Shown here piece after piece: positions 17,708 to 27,878 of a stretch of DNA of 64,000 bases. Positions within the stretch are counted from its first letter, which is position 1. Each line of letters starts with the position of its first letter. A program made the position numbers and the translations under genes. The notes under the pieces were generated by a model. That model was not told the DNA's origin. It was given only the letters and a program-made list of their open reading frames with translations, and did not search any database. This DNA comes from Bacillota bacterium (GTDB taxonomy: Bacteria > Bacillota > Limnochordia > DTU087): the NCBI GenBank assembly GCA_012798695.1, contig JAAZMR010000076.1:1-64000 (forward strand). The letters run 5' to 3'.

Positions 17708-18634
17708 TCACTCATATCGGATACGGGGATCGAACAGGGCATATGACATGTCAACTATCAGATTAGCCAGAATAAAGAGCCCTGCAAGAAATAACACCTC
17801 ACCCCGGATGATGGGGAAATCACGATAGGTAAGAGCTTCCACAAACAATCGACCAACACCCGGCCACTGAAACACCGTTTCAATCAGGACTACACCACTG
17901 AGCAAACTTGCCGTCTCAACTCCAATAATCGTCACTACAGGAATCATCGCATTCTTCAAGGCATGCTTGAGAATTACTGTCTTAGCTCCTAATCCTTTCG
18001 CCCAAGCAGTCCTGACATAATCCTGTCGAATAACTTCCAGCATACTGGAGCGAGTCATACGAGCGATCAAAGCTGCTGGCCGGATTCCTAAGGTAATCGC
18101 CGGCAAGACCAGATAGATCAACTCTCCGTCCCCTGTACCAGTCCCCGGAATCCAGCGTAGAGTCACTGCGAAGAGATACAACAGCAGCAAACCTACCCAG
18201 AAGGATGGTGCTGAGATCCCCAGTAACGCCACAAACATGCTTAGATAGTCCAGAAAGGAATACTGCTTGACCGCAGATATGATGCCAAAAGTCATTCCCA
18301 ATACAATGGCTATGACCATTCCCGCCACTGCCAACTTTACCGTTGCCGGAAACCGGCAAAAGATAGCCTCTTTTACATCCATATTATTGCGGTATGATCT
18401 CCCCAAGTCAAAAGTTACGGCCGACTTAAAGAAATTCCACATTTGCACGTGTATTGGATCATCCAGCCCCATTTCGTGCCGAATCTTAGCAATTGTCTCG
18501 GGTTTGCCTGCTTGACCGGCCATGATCCGGGCCGGGTCCCCGGGGACTATCGTCGTCAATATGAACACTACTATAATTACACCAATGAAGACTGGGATGG
18601 CGCCAATTAAACGACGAAAAACATAGCGTCCCAT
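17708..18634 (-). CDS. oppB: oligopeptide ABC transporter permease OppB
   Basis: A 308-residue permease starting MGRYVFRRLIGAIPVF, the typical OppB/DppB N-terminal membrane anchor with its IVPGDPA motif. Six membrane segments and the EAA-loop region follow (YVRTAWAKGLGAKTVILKHALKN). ATG 18634 has GGAGGGA just upstream and is preferred over ATG 18649. Confidence 0.93.
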   Translation of the reverse strand: MGRYVFRRLIGAIPVFIGVIIVVFILTTIVPGDPARIMAGQAGKPETIAKIRHEMGLDDPIHVQMWNFFKSAVTFDLGRSYRNNMDVKEAIFCRFPATVKLAVAGMVIAIVLGMTFGIISAVKQYSFLDYLSMFVALLGISAPSFWVGLLLLYLFAVTLRWIPGTGTGDGELIYLVLPAITLGIRPAALIARMTRSSMLEVIRQDYVRTAWAKGLGAKTVILKHALKNAMIPVVTIIGVETASLLSGVVLIETVFQWPGVGRLFVEALTYRDFPIIRGEVLFLAGLFILANLIVDMSYALFDPRIRYE

Positions 18635-18682
18635 TTTCTCCCTCCCCATCCACTTACAACTACAACCAGATTCACTAACATA

Positions 18683-18721
18683 AGGCGACTTGGCCTAAGG
18701 TTTGCCTAAGCCAAGTCGCCT
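18683..18721 (-). terminator. attenuating hairpin after oppA
   Basis: A perfect 12-bp stem (AGGCGACTTGGC with GCCAAGTCGCCT) lies between the oppA stop and the oppB start. It lacks a strong T-run. Such structures commonly allow more binding protein than transporter to be made. Confidence 0.6.
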
Positions 18722-18754
18722 GCTCTCTGTGACTACTCCAACCTACTCACCAGA

Positions 18755-20383
18755 TTACAGGTCTAGCCACACCTTTGTGAACTTGTTGGTGTACTGACCG
18801 AATGACGGCAACTCGTAGCCCCGGACAAAATCCTTGAGCAGAGTATGGTCGGTATAGTGGTAGATAAACAGCCATGGAGCTTCGTCAACCACAATCTTCT
18901 CTGCCAGCTGATACAGATTGCGCCGTTTCTCCGGATCACCTTCAAACCGTGCGCCTTCTGCTAGAGCATCAAACTTCGGATTGTTGAAGCGAGAGTAGTT
19001 GCCCTGGGGTCCAATATTCTTCGAATGCAGCAAGACGAATAAGAAGTTGTCTGGATCAGGATAGTCAACTACCCAGCCCATGCGGAAGAACGGCACTTCA
19101 CCCCGCTCGGTGGTATCCAGATGGACTCCCCAATCAACATTATGCAAGTTCACCTTCACACCGATTTGCCCAAACTGTGCCTGTAGGGCTTCAGCCAGAC
19201 GCTTATGTCCTAGACTGGTATTGTACTGTAGGGTGACTTCCAGCCCGGAACCATAGCCGGCTTCCTTGAGCAGAGCCTTGGCCTTCGCGGGATTGTATTC
19301 ATAGCCTTCAAGGTCTTCGTTGTATCCAAACATACCTGGAGGCAGCACTCCCTTGGCAGGGCTGGCACGACCGTCCAGGATCAGATCGATCAGAGCTTCT
19401 CGATTAATGGCATAGTTAAAGGCTTGTCTGACGCGCTTATCGGTAAAGGGCTCCTTCTCTACGTTAAAGCCATAGTAGTAGGTACCCATCTGAGGCCGCT
19501 CATAGAAAGCACCCACGTTACCGCTCTTAGCTTCCTCGTAATAGGGATTGTCTACATATGTCTGGTAGATATTCCCCATCTTGTACTCGGTGTACTCAAT
19601 GGTCTGGTCCACGATAATCCGGAACTCAATACCATCCAAGTAAGGCAATTGGTTGCCATATTCGTCTTTCATCCAGTAATTGTCATTGCGGGAGAGAACC
19701 ACTTTCTCATCCTGCAGCCACTCTTCAAACTTGAAAGGTCCGGTTCCCACTGGATGGAAGTTGAAGTCCGCCGAACCCCACTTCTCCACATCTTCTCTGG
19801 GAAGAGCTACAAAGGTGTTGTAGGTCAGGACCTGGATGAACGGTGCAAAGAAATACGCTGTATCGATCTCTAGGGTATAGTCATCTAGAGCCTTGACACC
19901 AGCTAGCGAATCAGTCTCGCCCGCCTGGTATTCCTCAAAGCCCTTGATCATATCAACGAAATACGCCCGAGGGCAGTTGGTATCTGGGTGGCATATATAG
20001 TTGAATGTCCAAACCCAGTCATCAGCTGTAACCGGTCGGCCGCCATTGGCAGTAGGCTTGCCGCCTTCAGTCGTGTCATGAAAATACACATCTTTACGCA
20101 GGTGGAATATAAATCTCCTGCCACCTTCATCCTCCCAAGACTCGGCCAGTAGTGGGATGATCTCACCGTCTGGATCAAGGCCTACCAGTGTTTCAAAAAT
20201 CTGATAGCCCACCTCGGCTGATGTAGTATCCGTGGCAAACACGGGATCAATATGTGGTGGGTTGGAACCCAAAGCATCCTTCCAGATGCCGCCATACTTG
20301 GGCTGCTCAGCAGCGGCGATACCGCTCATGAGGCCCAATGCCAGAGTAACAACCAGCAAAACCATTATGTGTCTTCGCAACAA
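18755..20383 (-). CDS. oppA: oligopeptide-binding protein OppA (family 5 solute-binding protein)
   Basis: This extracytoplasmic binding protein of about 542 residues matches SBP family 5 (YGGIWKDALGSNPPHIDP, and PVGTGPFKFEEW in the middle). A signal peptide precedes residue 30, with cleavage likely after GIAAA. No lipobox cysteine is present, whereas Gram-positive OppA is normally a lipoprotein. The start is set at TTG 20383, six bases after AGGAGG; the upstream GTG at 20389 abuts that site. It is the first gene of oppABCDF. An AACTAT-N5-ATAGTT inverted repeat lies upstream near 20450. Confidence 0.92.
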   Translation of the reverse strand: MLRRHIMVLLVVTLALGLMSGIAAAEQPKYGGIWKDALGSNPPHIDPVFATDTTSAEVGYQIFETLVGLDPDGEIIPLLAESWEDEGGRRFIFHLRKDVYFHDTTEGGKPTANGGRPVTADDWVWTFNYICHPDTNCPRAYFVDMIKGFEEYQAGETDSLAGVKALDDYTLEIDTAYFFAPFIQVLTYNTFVALPREDVEKWGSADFNFHPVGTGPFKFEEWLQDEKVVLSRNDNYWMKDEYGNQLPYLDGIEFRIIVDQTIEYTEYKMGNIYQTYVDNPYYEEAKSGNVGAFYERPQMGTYYYGFNVEKEPFTDKRVRQAFNYAINREALIDLILDGRASPAKGVLPPGMFGYNEDLEGYEYNPAKAKALLKEAGYGSGLEVTLQYNTSLGHKRLAEALQAQFGQIGVKVNLHNVDWGVHLDTTERGEVPFFRMGWVVDYPDPDNFLFVLLHSKNIGPQGNYSRFNNPKFDALAEGARFEGDPEKRRNLYQLAEKIVVDEAPWLFIYHYTDHTLLKDFVRGYELPSFGQYTNKFTKVWLDL

Positions 20384-20581
20384 TCTCACCCTCCTAAAGT
20401 ATCACAGAACTAATCAATTCCATTCAAGCTTCTTCCCATTCAGACAACTATTTTATATAGTTCTCTAAGCCGCTCCGTCCTCCTTTCTGGCTTTCAATTC
20501 TTATCACAGCTCGCAAGCATCTCCAAACTAGATGACCACCAGACTGACGTCTGTTTGCTCACAAGCAGCAACTGGCTGACC

Positions 20582-21301
20582 CTAGCCCGTCTTTTCCACA
20601 ACCCTCAGTTCGTACTCGCCATCTCCCACCAAAACAAACCGCACCCCATAAGCTGGGAAAACGTTGAACTCCAATCCTACAGGCTGTCCTTCGGTAATGA
20701 TCAGATTACAGGACCGGATGACTGGTTCAGATTGTGGTACACCCAGACTGGCCGCGATATAGGGATCGGCGGGTTCCACCTCGAGACATCTGTCGCGGAA
20801 TTCCGTACTATTAGGCTGTGTCAAACCCAAAAGCTCCCGCAATGGCATGTCACCACCACGCAGCATTTCTTCTGATAGGCTAAGATCGCCAGTAGTCACC
20901 ACCTGACTAACAAAAAACGGCTGTCCGTCTACGGTTCGAACCCGACTCACCATCAGTAAGGGTTCATCATTGGCTACTTGCAGAAGATTGGCCCACTCTT
21001 CCCTTTGTACCTTATGAACCCGGATCTCGTTCACACTGATACACTTGCCTGTGTTAGATAGAGTCGACGTCAAGTCAGGACCACCGCTCCTAACGGCAAC
21101 ATCTATGCCTAAACGTCTTTCCATGCGCCGAGCGTAATTGCGTCTCAGCTGCATTAACGAAATCCGAGCCTCGGATAAAATCGTTCGGACATACCGCGGG
21201 GTAGTCTGCACCCTCGCCGCGATTTCCTCCACTTTGAGAAACGGATCCTGGCGGGCCAGATGCAGGATCTGCTCTTTTTTCGTTTCCGGTACGCCTGACA
21301 T
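20582..21301 (-). CDS. transcriptional regulator with a UTRA-like effector domain
   Basis: The 239-residue protein has an N-terminal helix-turn-helix (about 8-50, VEEIAARVQTTPRYVRTILSEAR). A C-terminal domain (about 90-235) resembles the UTRA/chorismate-lyase fold of HutC-type GntR regulators, as in EPLLMVSRVRTVDGQPFFVSQ. The DNA-binding part does not look like a standard GntR winged helix. It ends just upstream of oppA on the same strand and may control it, but that is inference. GAGGAAGGA precedes the ATG. Confidence 0.7.
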   Translation of the reverse strand: MSGVPETKKEQILHLARQDPFLKVEEIAARVQTTPRYVRTILSEARISLMQLRRNYARRMERRLGIDVAVRSGGPDLTSTLSNTGKCISVNEIRVHKVQREEWANLLQVANDEPLLMVSRVRTVDGQPFFVSQVVTTGDLSLSEEMLRGGDMPLRELLGLTQPNSTEFRDRCLEVEPADPYIAASLGVPQSEPVIRSCNLIITEGQPVGLEFNVFPAYGVRFVLVGDGEYELRVVEKTG

Positions 21302-21598
21302 TCTATCCTTCCTCTATCTAGCCGGATCGGGGCAGTCCAAGACTGAATCGATAATCTGTGGAACGTATTAGTACTTGATATTCGCAGTATCCTGCAAAAC
21401 TCCTGCAAACTGAGCATAAAAAATCACTAATCGGTGGCTTATTTGGCGAAAAACCGTAGTCCAGTAATGGGGCAACAAGGATAAACACCCGAAAACGTCG
21501 TGTATACAATATCCTGCATCCTCACAAGCCCTCAGCCTGCGGTGTGATAATTATGCATATCGGCTGTATAATCGCTCGCCATACTACTTGTCAAGCCG

Positions 21599-22249
21599 TT
21601 AGCGGTAATCCTCCAAAACAAGCCTTATTCTATGCCACCATGACTCCAGTTGACGCCCTATCTCTGGCAAGATGGGGAGCTCTTTCGCTGGCGGCGGCCA
21701 TACCCCGCCATAGAGACGTACATACCAACTATATACCCCAAGCACCCTTTGCACATATAGGCGTGTTTCCAGAAACGGTATATCCCTTACGCCATCCAAG
21801 CGCCCATTCCATCGTTGCTCAGATAGCCAACGTGACACATTGCCCCGTCCCCCATTATAGGCGGCCAGGGCAACTACTAGATTACCGTCAAACTCCTCTT
21901 GCAGCATCGTCAAGTACCATGTGCCTAAACCGATATTGGTGTCCGGATCTGCCAGATCAATGGCTGCCACCTTTAAGCCCCGCTGCTGGGCTACCCACTG
22001 CGCTGTCTCTGGCATTAACTGCATGAGTCCCCTGGCACCCTTCATGGAACATGCATCTGGTTGGAAGTTGCTCTCCACCCTGATAAGAGCCGCTACCAAA
22101 TATGGATCTAAGGCAGTCCCCTGGGTGTGAGCTGCGATCTCGGTAACGTACCGAATAGGATAGAACCACCGTAAGACTACTTGCCAATTGAGCAGGAATG
22201 ACACTAGGACTATGATGATCACTGAGAGTAAGTTCCGTCTGGCATGCAA
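21599..22249 (-). CDS. membrane-anchored lytic transglycosylase (SLT domain)
   Basis: An N-terminal membrane segment (about 8-30) is followed by the SLT fold: ALIRVESNFQPDACSMKGA with the catalytic glutamate, GLMQLMPETAQW and ALAAYNGGRGNVSRW. These enzymes cleave peptidoglycan between MurNAc and GlcNAc. It is 216 residues. The annotated TTG start at 22249 has no clear ribosome site, so the true start may differ slightly. It follows coaE, an arrangement seen in other Firmicutes. Confidence 0.9.
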   Translation of the reverse strand: MHARRNLLSVIIIVLVSFLLNWQVVLRWFYPIRYVTEIAAHTQGTALDPYLVAALIRVESNFQPDACSMKGARGLMQLMPETAQWVAQQRGLKVAAIDLADPDTNIGLGTWYLTMLQEEFDGNLVVALAAYNGGRGNVSRWLSEQRWNGRLDGVRDIPFLETRLYVQRVLGVYSWYVRLYGGVWPPPAKELPILPEIGRQLESWWHRIRLVLEDYR

Positions 22250-22410
22250 GGATCGGAGGCCCCCTCTACCGCACAGTATTCAGCGGAAGAAAAATAGTCT
22301 CACTTAGATTGGTGATGGGCTCAATTGCCATCATGGTTTGCCGGTGCTCCAAGTGGAAAACTGCAATCTTAGTTTATGCCGGCCCACTTACTACATGACT
22401 CGAGCCTTTG

Positions 22411-23481
22411 CTAGGAACCTTCTGTTTCTCCAAACTGGTTAAAGGCCCACAACAATGTAGCTGCAGTGGCCTCATTGGTAGCTAGGGGCACATTGTGTAC
22501 ATCACACACCCGTAACAAAGCCGTAATATCCGGCTCATGGGGCTGTGCAGTTAGGGGATCCCGCAAGAAAATCACCATGTCGATCTGATCTTGGGCCACT
22601 AATGCGCCGATCTGCTGGTCACCACCATAGGGGCCAGACTGCAGGCACCTTATGTCTAAGCCCAGTTCTTCTTGTAGTATCCTGCCAGTGGTACCAGTGG
22701 CCACCAACTCAAAATGACTTAGTATGGACTCGAACTGCTTGGCCAAGTCGATCATAGCAGGTTTCTTCTGATCATGGGCGATCAGGGCGATGCGCTTTTT
22801 CAACCGTGATTCGCTGTCGACACCAGCCCGCGTCAGCCGGATTTCCTCACCAACCCTGTCCTCCCGCTGACTCTTATTTGCTACAGCTCTCCCTGATAGC
22901 TTGTCCAGCACCTCATCAACCTGAATACTTGTATCCTCTAAAGAGCCCGAATTGTCAACAACATAATCGGCTTGCTGGATCTTCATGGCCAAAGGTAACT
23001 GGGCATTGAGCCGGCTTTGCGCCTCCTCTACTGTAAGGCCATCTCTATTCTGCAGCCGTGCCAGCTGGATATCCGGCTCAGCATAGACTACAATTACAGC
23101 ATCCATCCGCCGATCTAACCCTATCTCAAAAAGCAAAGGAACATCAACAAAAACCAAGGACTCTCCCTTTGCCTTAGCTGCTTGAATGCCCCTTTCCATC
23201 AATGCTATTACCTTGGGATGGATAATGTGATTCAGTCTTTCGCGGGCAGCGGCATCAGCAAAAATCGTCTCAGCTAAGCGAGAGCGATCTAGGCTCCAAT
23301 CTGAACAGAAGTAATCTTTTCCAAAAGCCTCCCTGATCTCCTGCCAGCCTGGAGTAAAAGGCATTACCACATCCCTGGCAAATTGGTCAGCATCCAGCAC
23401 TGTAAAACCTCGTTCTTTGATCAGGTTGGTAACGGTGGTTTTGCCACTAGCAATTCCTCCGGTCAGCCCAATGATCAGCAT
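22411..23481 (-). CDS. coaE: CoaE-MgsA fusion: dephospho-CoA kinase plus methylglyoxal synthase
   Basis: Residues 1-195 are dephospho-CoA kinase (last step of CoA synthesis), with P-loop [12 protein letters not shown] at 5-16, DADQFARDV and [18 protein letters not shown]. After a charged linker (about 196-228), residues 229-356 are a complete methylglyoxal synthase domain. It has [10 protein letters not shown] (His236, Asp237), [19 protein letters not shown] (catalytic Asp288) and PHEPD (His315). MgsA converts dihydroxyacetone phosphate to methylglyoxal and relieves phosphate-sugar stress. Both active sites look intact and the frame is continuous. Usually these are separate genes. It lies in the polA-mutM-ytaF-coaE block. 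Confidence 0.93.
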   Translation of the reverse strand: MLIIGLTGGIASGKTTVTNLIKERGFTVLDADQFARDVVMPFTPGWQEIREAFGKDYFCSDWSLDRSRLAETIFADAAARERLNHIIHPKVIALMERGIQAAKAKGESLVFVDVPLLFEIGLDRRMDAVIVVYAEPDIQLARLQNRDGLTVEEAQSRLNAQLPLAMKIQQADYVVDNSGSLEDTSIQVDEVLDKLSGRAVANKSQREDRVGEEIRLTRAGVDSESRLKKRIALIAHDQKKPAMIDLAKQFESILSHFELVATGTTGRILQEELGLDIRCLQSGPYGGDQQIGALVAQDQIDMVIFLRDPLTAQPHEPDITALLRVCDVHNVPLATNEATAATLLWAFNQFGETEGS

Positions 23482-23485
23482 TTTC

Positions 23486-24154
23486 TCACCCCCCGGCGGT
23501 GAGCAACCACCAGAACCCTATAGCCATCAGTACTCCACCCGGTAGATGGCTGAACATAGCTCTAGATACTTTAGCTTGCTTAGCCCAGTGACTGCCCACG
23601 AACAGCCCCCCACTAAGAGCCAAGAAGCTAACCACTATCACACTGACACAAGTTGTAAGCAAAGGGAATCCAGCTAGAGCGGCAGCTAGGCCTATACCCA
23701 CAGCATCTAGAGCTAGTGCCACTCCCAGCAAGACAGCCTCCCAGCCGCTAATCGCCCCAGAGTAATCAAGATCAGCCTTCAAAGGTTCTTTCCACACCTG
23801 AATGACCAGACCAAAGGGCTGTAATCGTACGTTCAGGATCATATCCTCTCCCGCAGACTCCAGAGCATGTTCCGCGATATCTGCATCTGCTTGGCGTCGT
23901 GCCTGAATCACACTCCACAATCCCAGGCCAACTAAGATCAGCGCGCCTAACCTGGGTACGAACCCAGTATCTATATAACGCCCAATCAAGGCACCAGCTT
24001 GCATGGCGAGCAAGACTGCAGCTCCTGATATCAGACTGGCAATCCCAACTGATGCCAGTGGTACTCCCACACGACGAAACCCGTAGGCTATACCCGCAAC
24101 CAAACCATCAAGACTAATTCCTATTGCCAGAAGTAATACAGCAGATAGCTTCAC
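23486..24154 (-). CDS. ytaF: sporulation membrane protein YtaF
   Basis: The 222-residue membrane protein of the MntP/YtaF superfamily has six predicted helices arranged as two repeats ([18 protein letters not shown] and [17 protein letters not shown]). A cytoplasmic loop lies between them. YtaF is found in spore formers. In Bacillus it sits between mutM and coaE, exactly as here. Its molecular function is not established. The start is GTG; the stop lies 4 bases before the coaE start. Confidence 0.9.
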   Translation of the reverse strand: MKLSAVLLLAIGISLDGLVAGIAYGFRRVGVPLASVGIASLISGAAVLLAMQAGALIGRYIDTGFVPRLGALILVGLGLWSVIQARRQADADIAEHALESAGEDMILNVRLQPFGLVIQVWKEPLKADLDYSGAISGWEAVLLGVALALDAVGIGLAAALAGFPLLTTCVSVIVVSFLALSGGLFVGSHWAKQAKVSRAMFSHLPGGVLMAIGFWWLLTAGG

Positions 24155-24237
24155 CTTTCCGCCCCCTATAGGAACTGTGATCTATCTCTATCCTATGGAG
24201 GAGCAGGAGGGCTAGTTCCTCTAGTGTTGAACTTTAC

Positions 24238-25062
24238 TTACTGTTGACAATGGGGACAGTAAAAAGAGCTACGGCCAGCCAACTTGATTCTCTGAATAGA
24301 TTCTCCACACGATTTGCAGGGCTGCCCTTCCTTGCCATATACCCGTAAAAGCTCTTGAAAATTACCTTTGCGCCCTTCACCATCCACATAATCGCGCATG
24401 GTAGTGCCTCGGTGGGCAATACCTTCCTCAATGACCTCTTGAATGCTATGATGCAGGCACTCAATCTCTGTTTGGTCAAGCGAACCAGCCGGTCGGCTAG
24501 ATAAGATCCCAGCCCGATGCAGGCTTTCATCTGCATAGATATTACCCAAGCCGGCAACCCGACGTTGATCTAAGAGAACTGATTTGATTGCGGCAGTGCG
24601 ACCGCTCAACTGCTCGGCCAAATAGGTAGGGGTAAAGCTCTCCTCCAGAGGTTCCCTCCCCAGGCTAGCCAGGCCTTTTATGGGACCATATCCGGGTTCC
24701 CGCAGGAGATATACAGTGGCGAATTTCCGCTGGTCAACCAACCTCAGCTCCAAATCACCATCCATGCAAATCTGCAGTGAAACATGCTTCTCCAGGGGAT
24801 CGCCCTTGGGCACTACCAATAGTTGGCCGGTCATCCGCAAATGTACAACTACCCTATCTGTTGAGTTCAAGTAACCGATCAAGTACTTCCCTCTGCGTTC
24901 TAAGGCAACAAAGCTTCTATCCTGCAGCACTTGGCTAAACTCCAGCTCAGTGCTATTACATAATACCCTCTGATAAAACACCTTCACACTCCGAATTGGC
25001 CGGCACATGATCTTATCCTGGAGTGTTCTGCGGATCGTTTCTACTTCTGGGAGCTCCGGCAC
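24238..25062 (-). CDS. mutM: formamidopyrimidine-DNA glycosylase (Fpg)
   Basis: Fpg excises oxidised purines such as 8-oxoguanine. The catalytic residue is the N-terminal proline exposed after Met removal, so the start must be GTG 25062, giving MPELPEVETIRR. GAGGTGG lies 5 bases upstream. The extra three codons from 25071 would mask Pro2. The C-terminal zinc finger is CKSCGESIQRIKLAGRSSF followed by CPHC. The length (274) is normal. It is encoded between polA and ytaF. Confidence 0.96.
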   Translation of the reverse strand: MPELPEVETIRRTLQDKIMCRPIRSVKVFYQRVLCNSTELEFSQVLQDRSFVALERRGKYLIGYLNSTDRVVVHLRMTGQLLVVPKGDPLEKHVSLQICMDGDLELRLVDQRKFATVYLLREPGYGPIKGLASLGREPLEESFTPTYLAEQLSGRTAAIKSVLLDQRRVAGLGNIYADESLHRAGILSSRPAGSLDQTEIECLHHSIQEVIEEGIAHRGTTMRDYVDGEGRKGNFQELLRVYGKEGQPCKSCGESIQRIKLAGRSSFYCPHCQQ

Positions 25063-25094
25063 CTTTTCCACCTCACTAGTTCTGCTACATCCAG

Positions 25095-27869
25095 CTAACT
25101 TCGAGGTGCCGCCACTACATCCCGCCAGTTCGGACCTATTTTTACCTCTACCACCAGCGGAACATCGAGGGTGACAATTCCCTCCATTTTTTCCTTTACC
25201 AATTCGACGGTTGCACCCACATCTTCAGTGTGAACCTCAAATACAAGTTCGTCGTGAACTTGTAATAACATCTTTGCACGCAATCCACAAGCAGCGATCT
25301 CCCGCTCCAAGACCACCATGGCCATCTTAATAATATCCGCGGCCGTCCCTTGAATTGGGGCGTTCATCGCAGCTCGCTCAGCGAAGTTCCGCAGCGCCCA
25401 ACGCCTACTCCGTATGTCGGGCAAGTAGCGGCGCCGATTGAAAAGAGTCGTGATATACCCTTTCTCCCGAGTTTCCTCTACAGTCTTGTCGAGATATGCC
25501 TTTACTCCTGAGTATTTCTTGAAGTATTTGTCTATATAAGTCTGGGCTTCTTGAACAGTAAGGCCGGTGCCTCTAGCCAAGCCAAAGCTGCTGATTCCGT
25601 ACACTATGCCGAAATTGATAGCTTTGGCCGCATTGCGTAATGCAGGCGTAACTTGGTCCGGTTCCAAGCCAAATACTTCTGCTGCAGTACGGGAGTGAAT
25701 GTCTGCTCCCGCCCTAAAGGCTTCCAGCCACGCAGGATCCTGGGACATATGAGCCAACACCCGCAGTTCTATCTGGGAATAATCCGCCGCCAATAGTACA
25801 TAATCTGGGTGCCCGGCCACAAAAGCCCGCCTGATTCTCCTACCTTCCTCAGTCCTTACAGGGATATTCTGTAAATTCGGGTTTACACTAGACAGACGCC
25901 CGGTGGCAGTAGCCGTCTGATGGAAACTAGTATGGATGCGCCTTGTAGCTGGATTTACTAATAATTCCAGGCTATCGAGATACGTAGACTTCAATTTTAC
26001 CAACTGCCGGTAGTCCATGACTAACTGAGCGATCTCATGTTCCTCGGCCAACTGCTCCAAGACTTCCGCACTCGTAGAGGGGCCGGTCTTGGTCTCTTTG
26101 AGGATCGGTAAACCTAATCGTTCAAACAGGACCTCTCCCAACTGCTTGGGTGAATTGATGTTGAACTCCATACCGGCTGCACAGTAGATAGCAGTAGTCA
26201 AGTCATCAATCCGCTGCCCAAATTCCGCGGAGATACTGCCGAGCTCACCAACATCTACTGCCACCCCCCGGCGCTCCATGGCTGCCAACACCTCAGCCAA
26301 TGGCAATTCAACTTCATAATATAGAGTACCTAGTGCTTGCTCCTTTAGCTCTTCGTCTAGTTTATCTTTAAGATCAGCCATCTGGGCCAAACGCATCTCA
26401 CTAAATCGAGCTAGTCGCTCTGGCTCTACCTCTGCCAGGGGTATGGCTTTGGCTCCTTTCCCAACCAAGTCTTCTCGGCCTGGCTGATAAACATCCAATA
26501 CCTGAAGAAATACATCATCCAGTCCGTCAATACTCTGCCCCGGGTTTAAGAGATAAGCTGCCAACGAGATATCCCATACGGATTCACCTAACGAAACGCC
26601 TCGATTGGCCAGGGCATGTCTAAGGGCTTTGGAATCAAAGCAGACCTTAGTAAGCCCCTCCTTTTCCAGCAGTGTATGCAAAGCATTGAACCTACCCGCT
26701 TTGATCGGCATCTTCTCTTCTGCTGCCTCAGTTTTGCTCAGATACAAGGGAATAAACCCGCCCACTTGCCCGTCACTCACCCCGAGACCCACCAAGCTGG
26801 CATCAATACTATCGAAGCAATCGATATACGGGTCGAGGAAAATCATCTCTTGCCTGCTATCTTCTAGGCTCCTCACCAGTGCCTCTATCTCAGCCTGGGA
26901 AGACAAGACAGCTATTTTGGGGGCCTTCGTCTCTGCTTCCTCTCCGCTGTCCTCATCAGCAGAAATGCCCTCATCCAAAGCCTTACGAGCCAAGGACAGA
27001 CGGGAAATCAGACTCTTAAACTCCAGTCGTGAGAACAGCTGATAGAGCTGATCGTCTTGCCACATGTCTCGGCCATAAGGGGGCAGGTCGCACGTTACAG
27101 GGACATCGCAATGAATAGTAGCGAGTTTGCGGCTAAGCAGGGCTTGATCTGCATACCGCTCGAGATTCTCTCTGCGTTTCCCCCGCAGCTCATGAACATT
27201 ATCCAGAACCGAGTCTAAACTGCCGTATTTTTGCAGCAGTCGAACCCCGGTCTTAGGCCCAATTCCGGGTACTCCAGGGATGTTGTCCGACGAATCTCCC
27301 ATCAGCCCCTTCAGATCTGCAACTAGATGAGGGGGAACGCCATGTCTCGCCTTTACATGTTCCGGATCATAGGCCTCCAAATTGCTGATCCCTCTCCGAG
27401 TGATGAGGGCGGTGACATTTTCGTTGACCAGCTGCAGGCAGTCACGATCACCGGTGACTACTAGAACATTGCGCCCCAAAGCAGCATGGTGACAGGCAAG
27501 GGTACCAATAATGTCATCGGCTTCATAGCCCTCTAGTTCCAATATAGGTATAGAAAAACCTGCGACTACTTCCTTGACCAAGCATACCTGTGATGCCAAC
27601 TCGTCTGGCATTTTGGGACGGTTGCCTTTGTAATCGTCAAACTGCTCATGACGAAAGGTGGGGCCGGAGAGGTCAAAGGCCACGGCAACGAAATCCGGCT
27701 CCTCGTCCTCCAGTAAGCGCAAAAGCATCGTAGTAAACCCTAATATAGCATTTGTGTACTCTCCCTGACTAGTTGTGAGAGTGGGAATAGCATAAAAGGC
27801 ACGGTGAAAAAGACTATTCCCATCTACTAATACCACTTTGTCACGGAAGCTTACGGTACCGGCCTGCAT
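25095..27869 (-). CDS. polA: DNA polymerase I
   Basis: A full-length 924-residue PolA. The 5'-3' exonuclease domain (1-290) has VLVDGNSLFHRAFYA and GDRDCLQLV. A central domain lies at about 310-490. The polymerase domain has TATGRLSS, DYSQIELRVLAH, NFGIVYGIS and QVHDELVFEV. In the central domain the metal-binding D-x-E of the proofreading exonuclease is absent (it reads IFLDPYIDCFDS), so 3'-5' proofreading is probably lost, as in Bacillus and Taq PolA. The ATG at 27869 has GAGG 8 bases upstream. Confidence 0.97.
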   Translation of the reverse strand: MQAGTVSFRDKVVLVDGNSLFHRAFYAIPTLTTSQGEYTNAILGFTTMLLRLLEDEEPDFVAVAFDLSGPTFRHEQFDDYKGNRPKMPDELASQVCLVKEVVAGFSIPILELEGYEADDIIGTLACHHAALGRNVLVVTGDRDCLQLVNENVTALITRRGISNLEAYDPEHVKARHGVPPHLVADLKGLMGDSSDNIPGVPGIGPKTGVRLLQKYGSLDSVLDNVHELRGKRRENLERYADQALLSRKLATIHCDVPVTCDLPPYGRDMWQDDQLYQLFSRLEFKSLISRLSLARKALDEGISADEDSGEEAETKAPKIAVLSSQAEIEALVRSLEDSRQEMIFLDPYIDCFDSIDASLVGLGVSDGQVGGFIPLYLSKTEAAEEKMPIKAGRFNALHTLLEKEGLTKVCFDSKALRHALANRGVSLGESVWDISLAAYLLNPGQSIDGLDDVFLQVLDVYQPGREDLVGKGAKAIPLAEVEPERLARFSEMRLAQMADLKDKLDEELKEQALGTLYYEVELPLAEVLAAMERRGVAVDVGELGSISAEFGQRIDDLTTAIYCAAGMEFNINSPKQLGEVLFERLGLPILKETKTGPSTSAEVLEQLAEEHEIAQLVMDYRQLVKLKSTYLDSLELLVNPATRRIHTSFHQTATATGRLSSVNPNLQNIPVRTEEGRRIRRAFVAGHPDYVLLAADYSQIELRVLAHMSQDPAWLEAFRAGADIHSRTAAEVFGLEPDQVTPALRNAAKAINFGIVYGISSFGLARGTGLTVQEAQTYIDKYFKKYSGVKAYLDKTVEETREKGYITTLFNRRRYLPDIRSRRWALRNFAERAAMNAPIQGTAADIIKMAMVVLEREIAACGLRAKMLLQVHDELVFEVHTEDVGATVELVKEKMEGIVTLDVPLVVEVKIGPNWRDVVAAPRS

Positions 27870-27878
27870 CACTACCAC

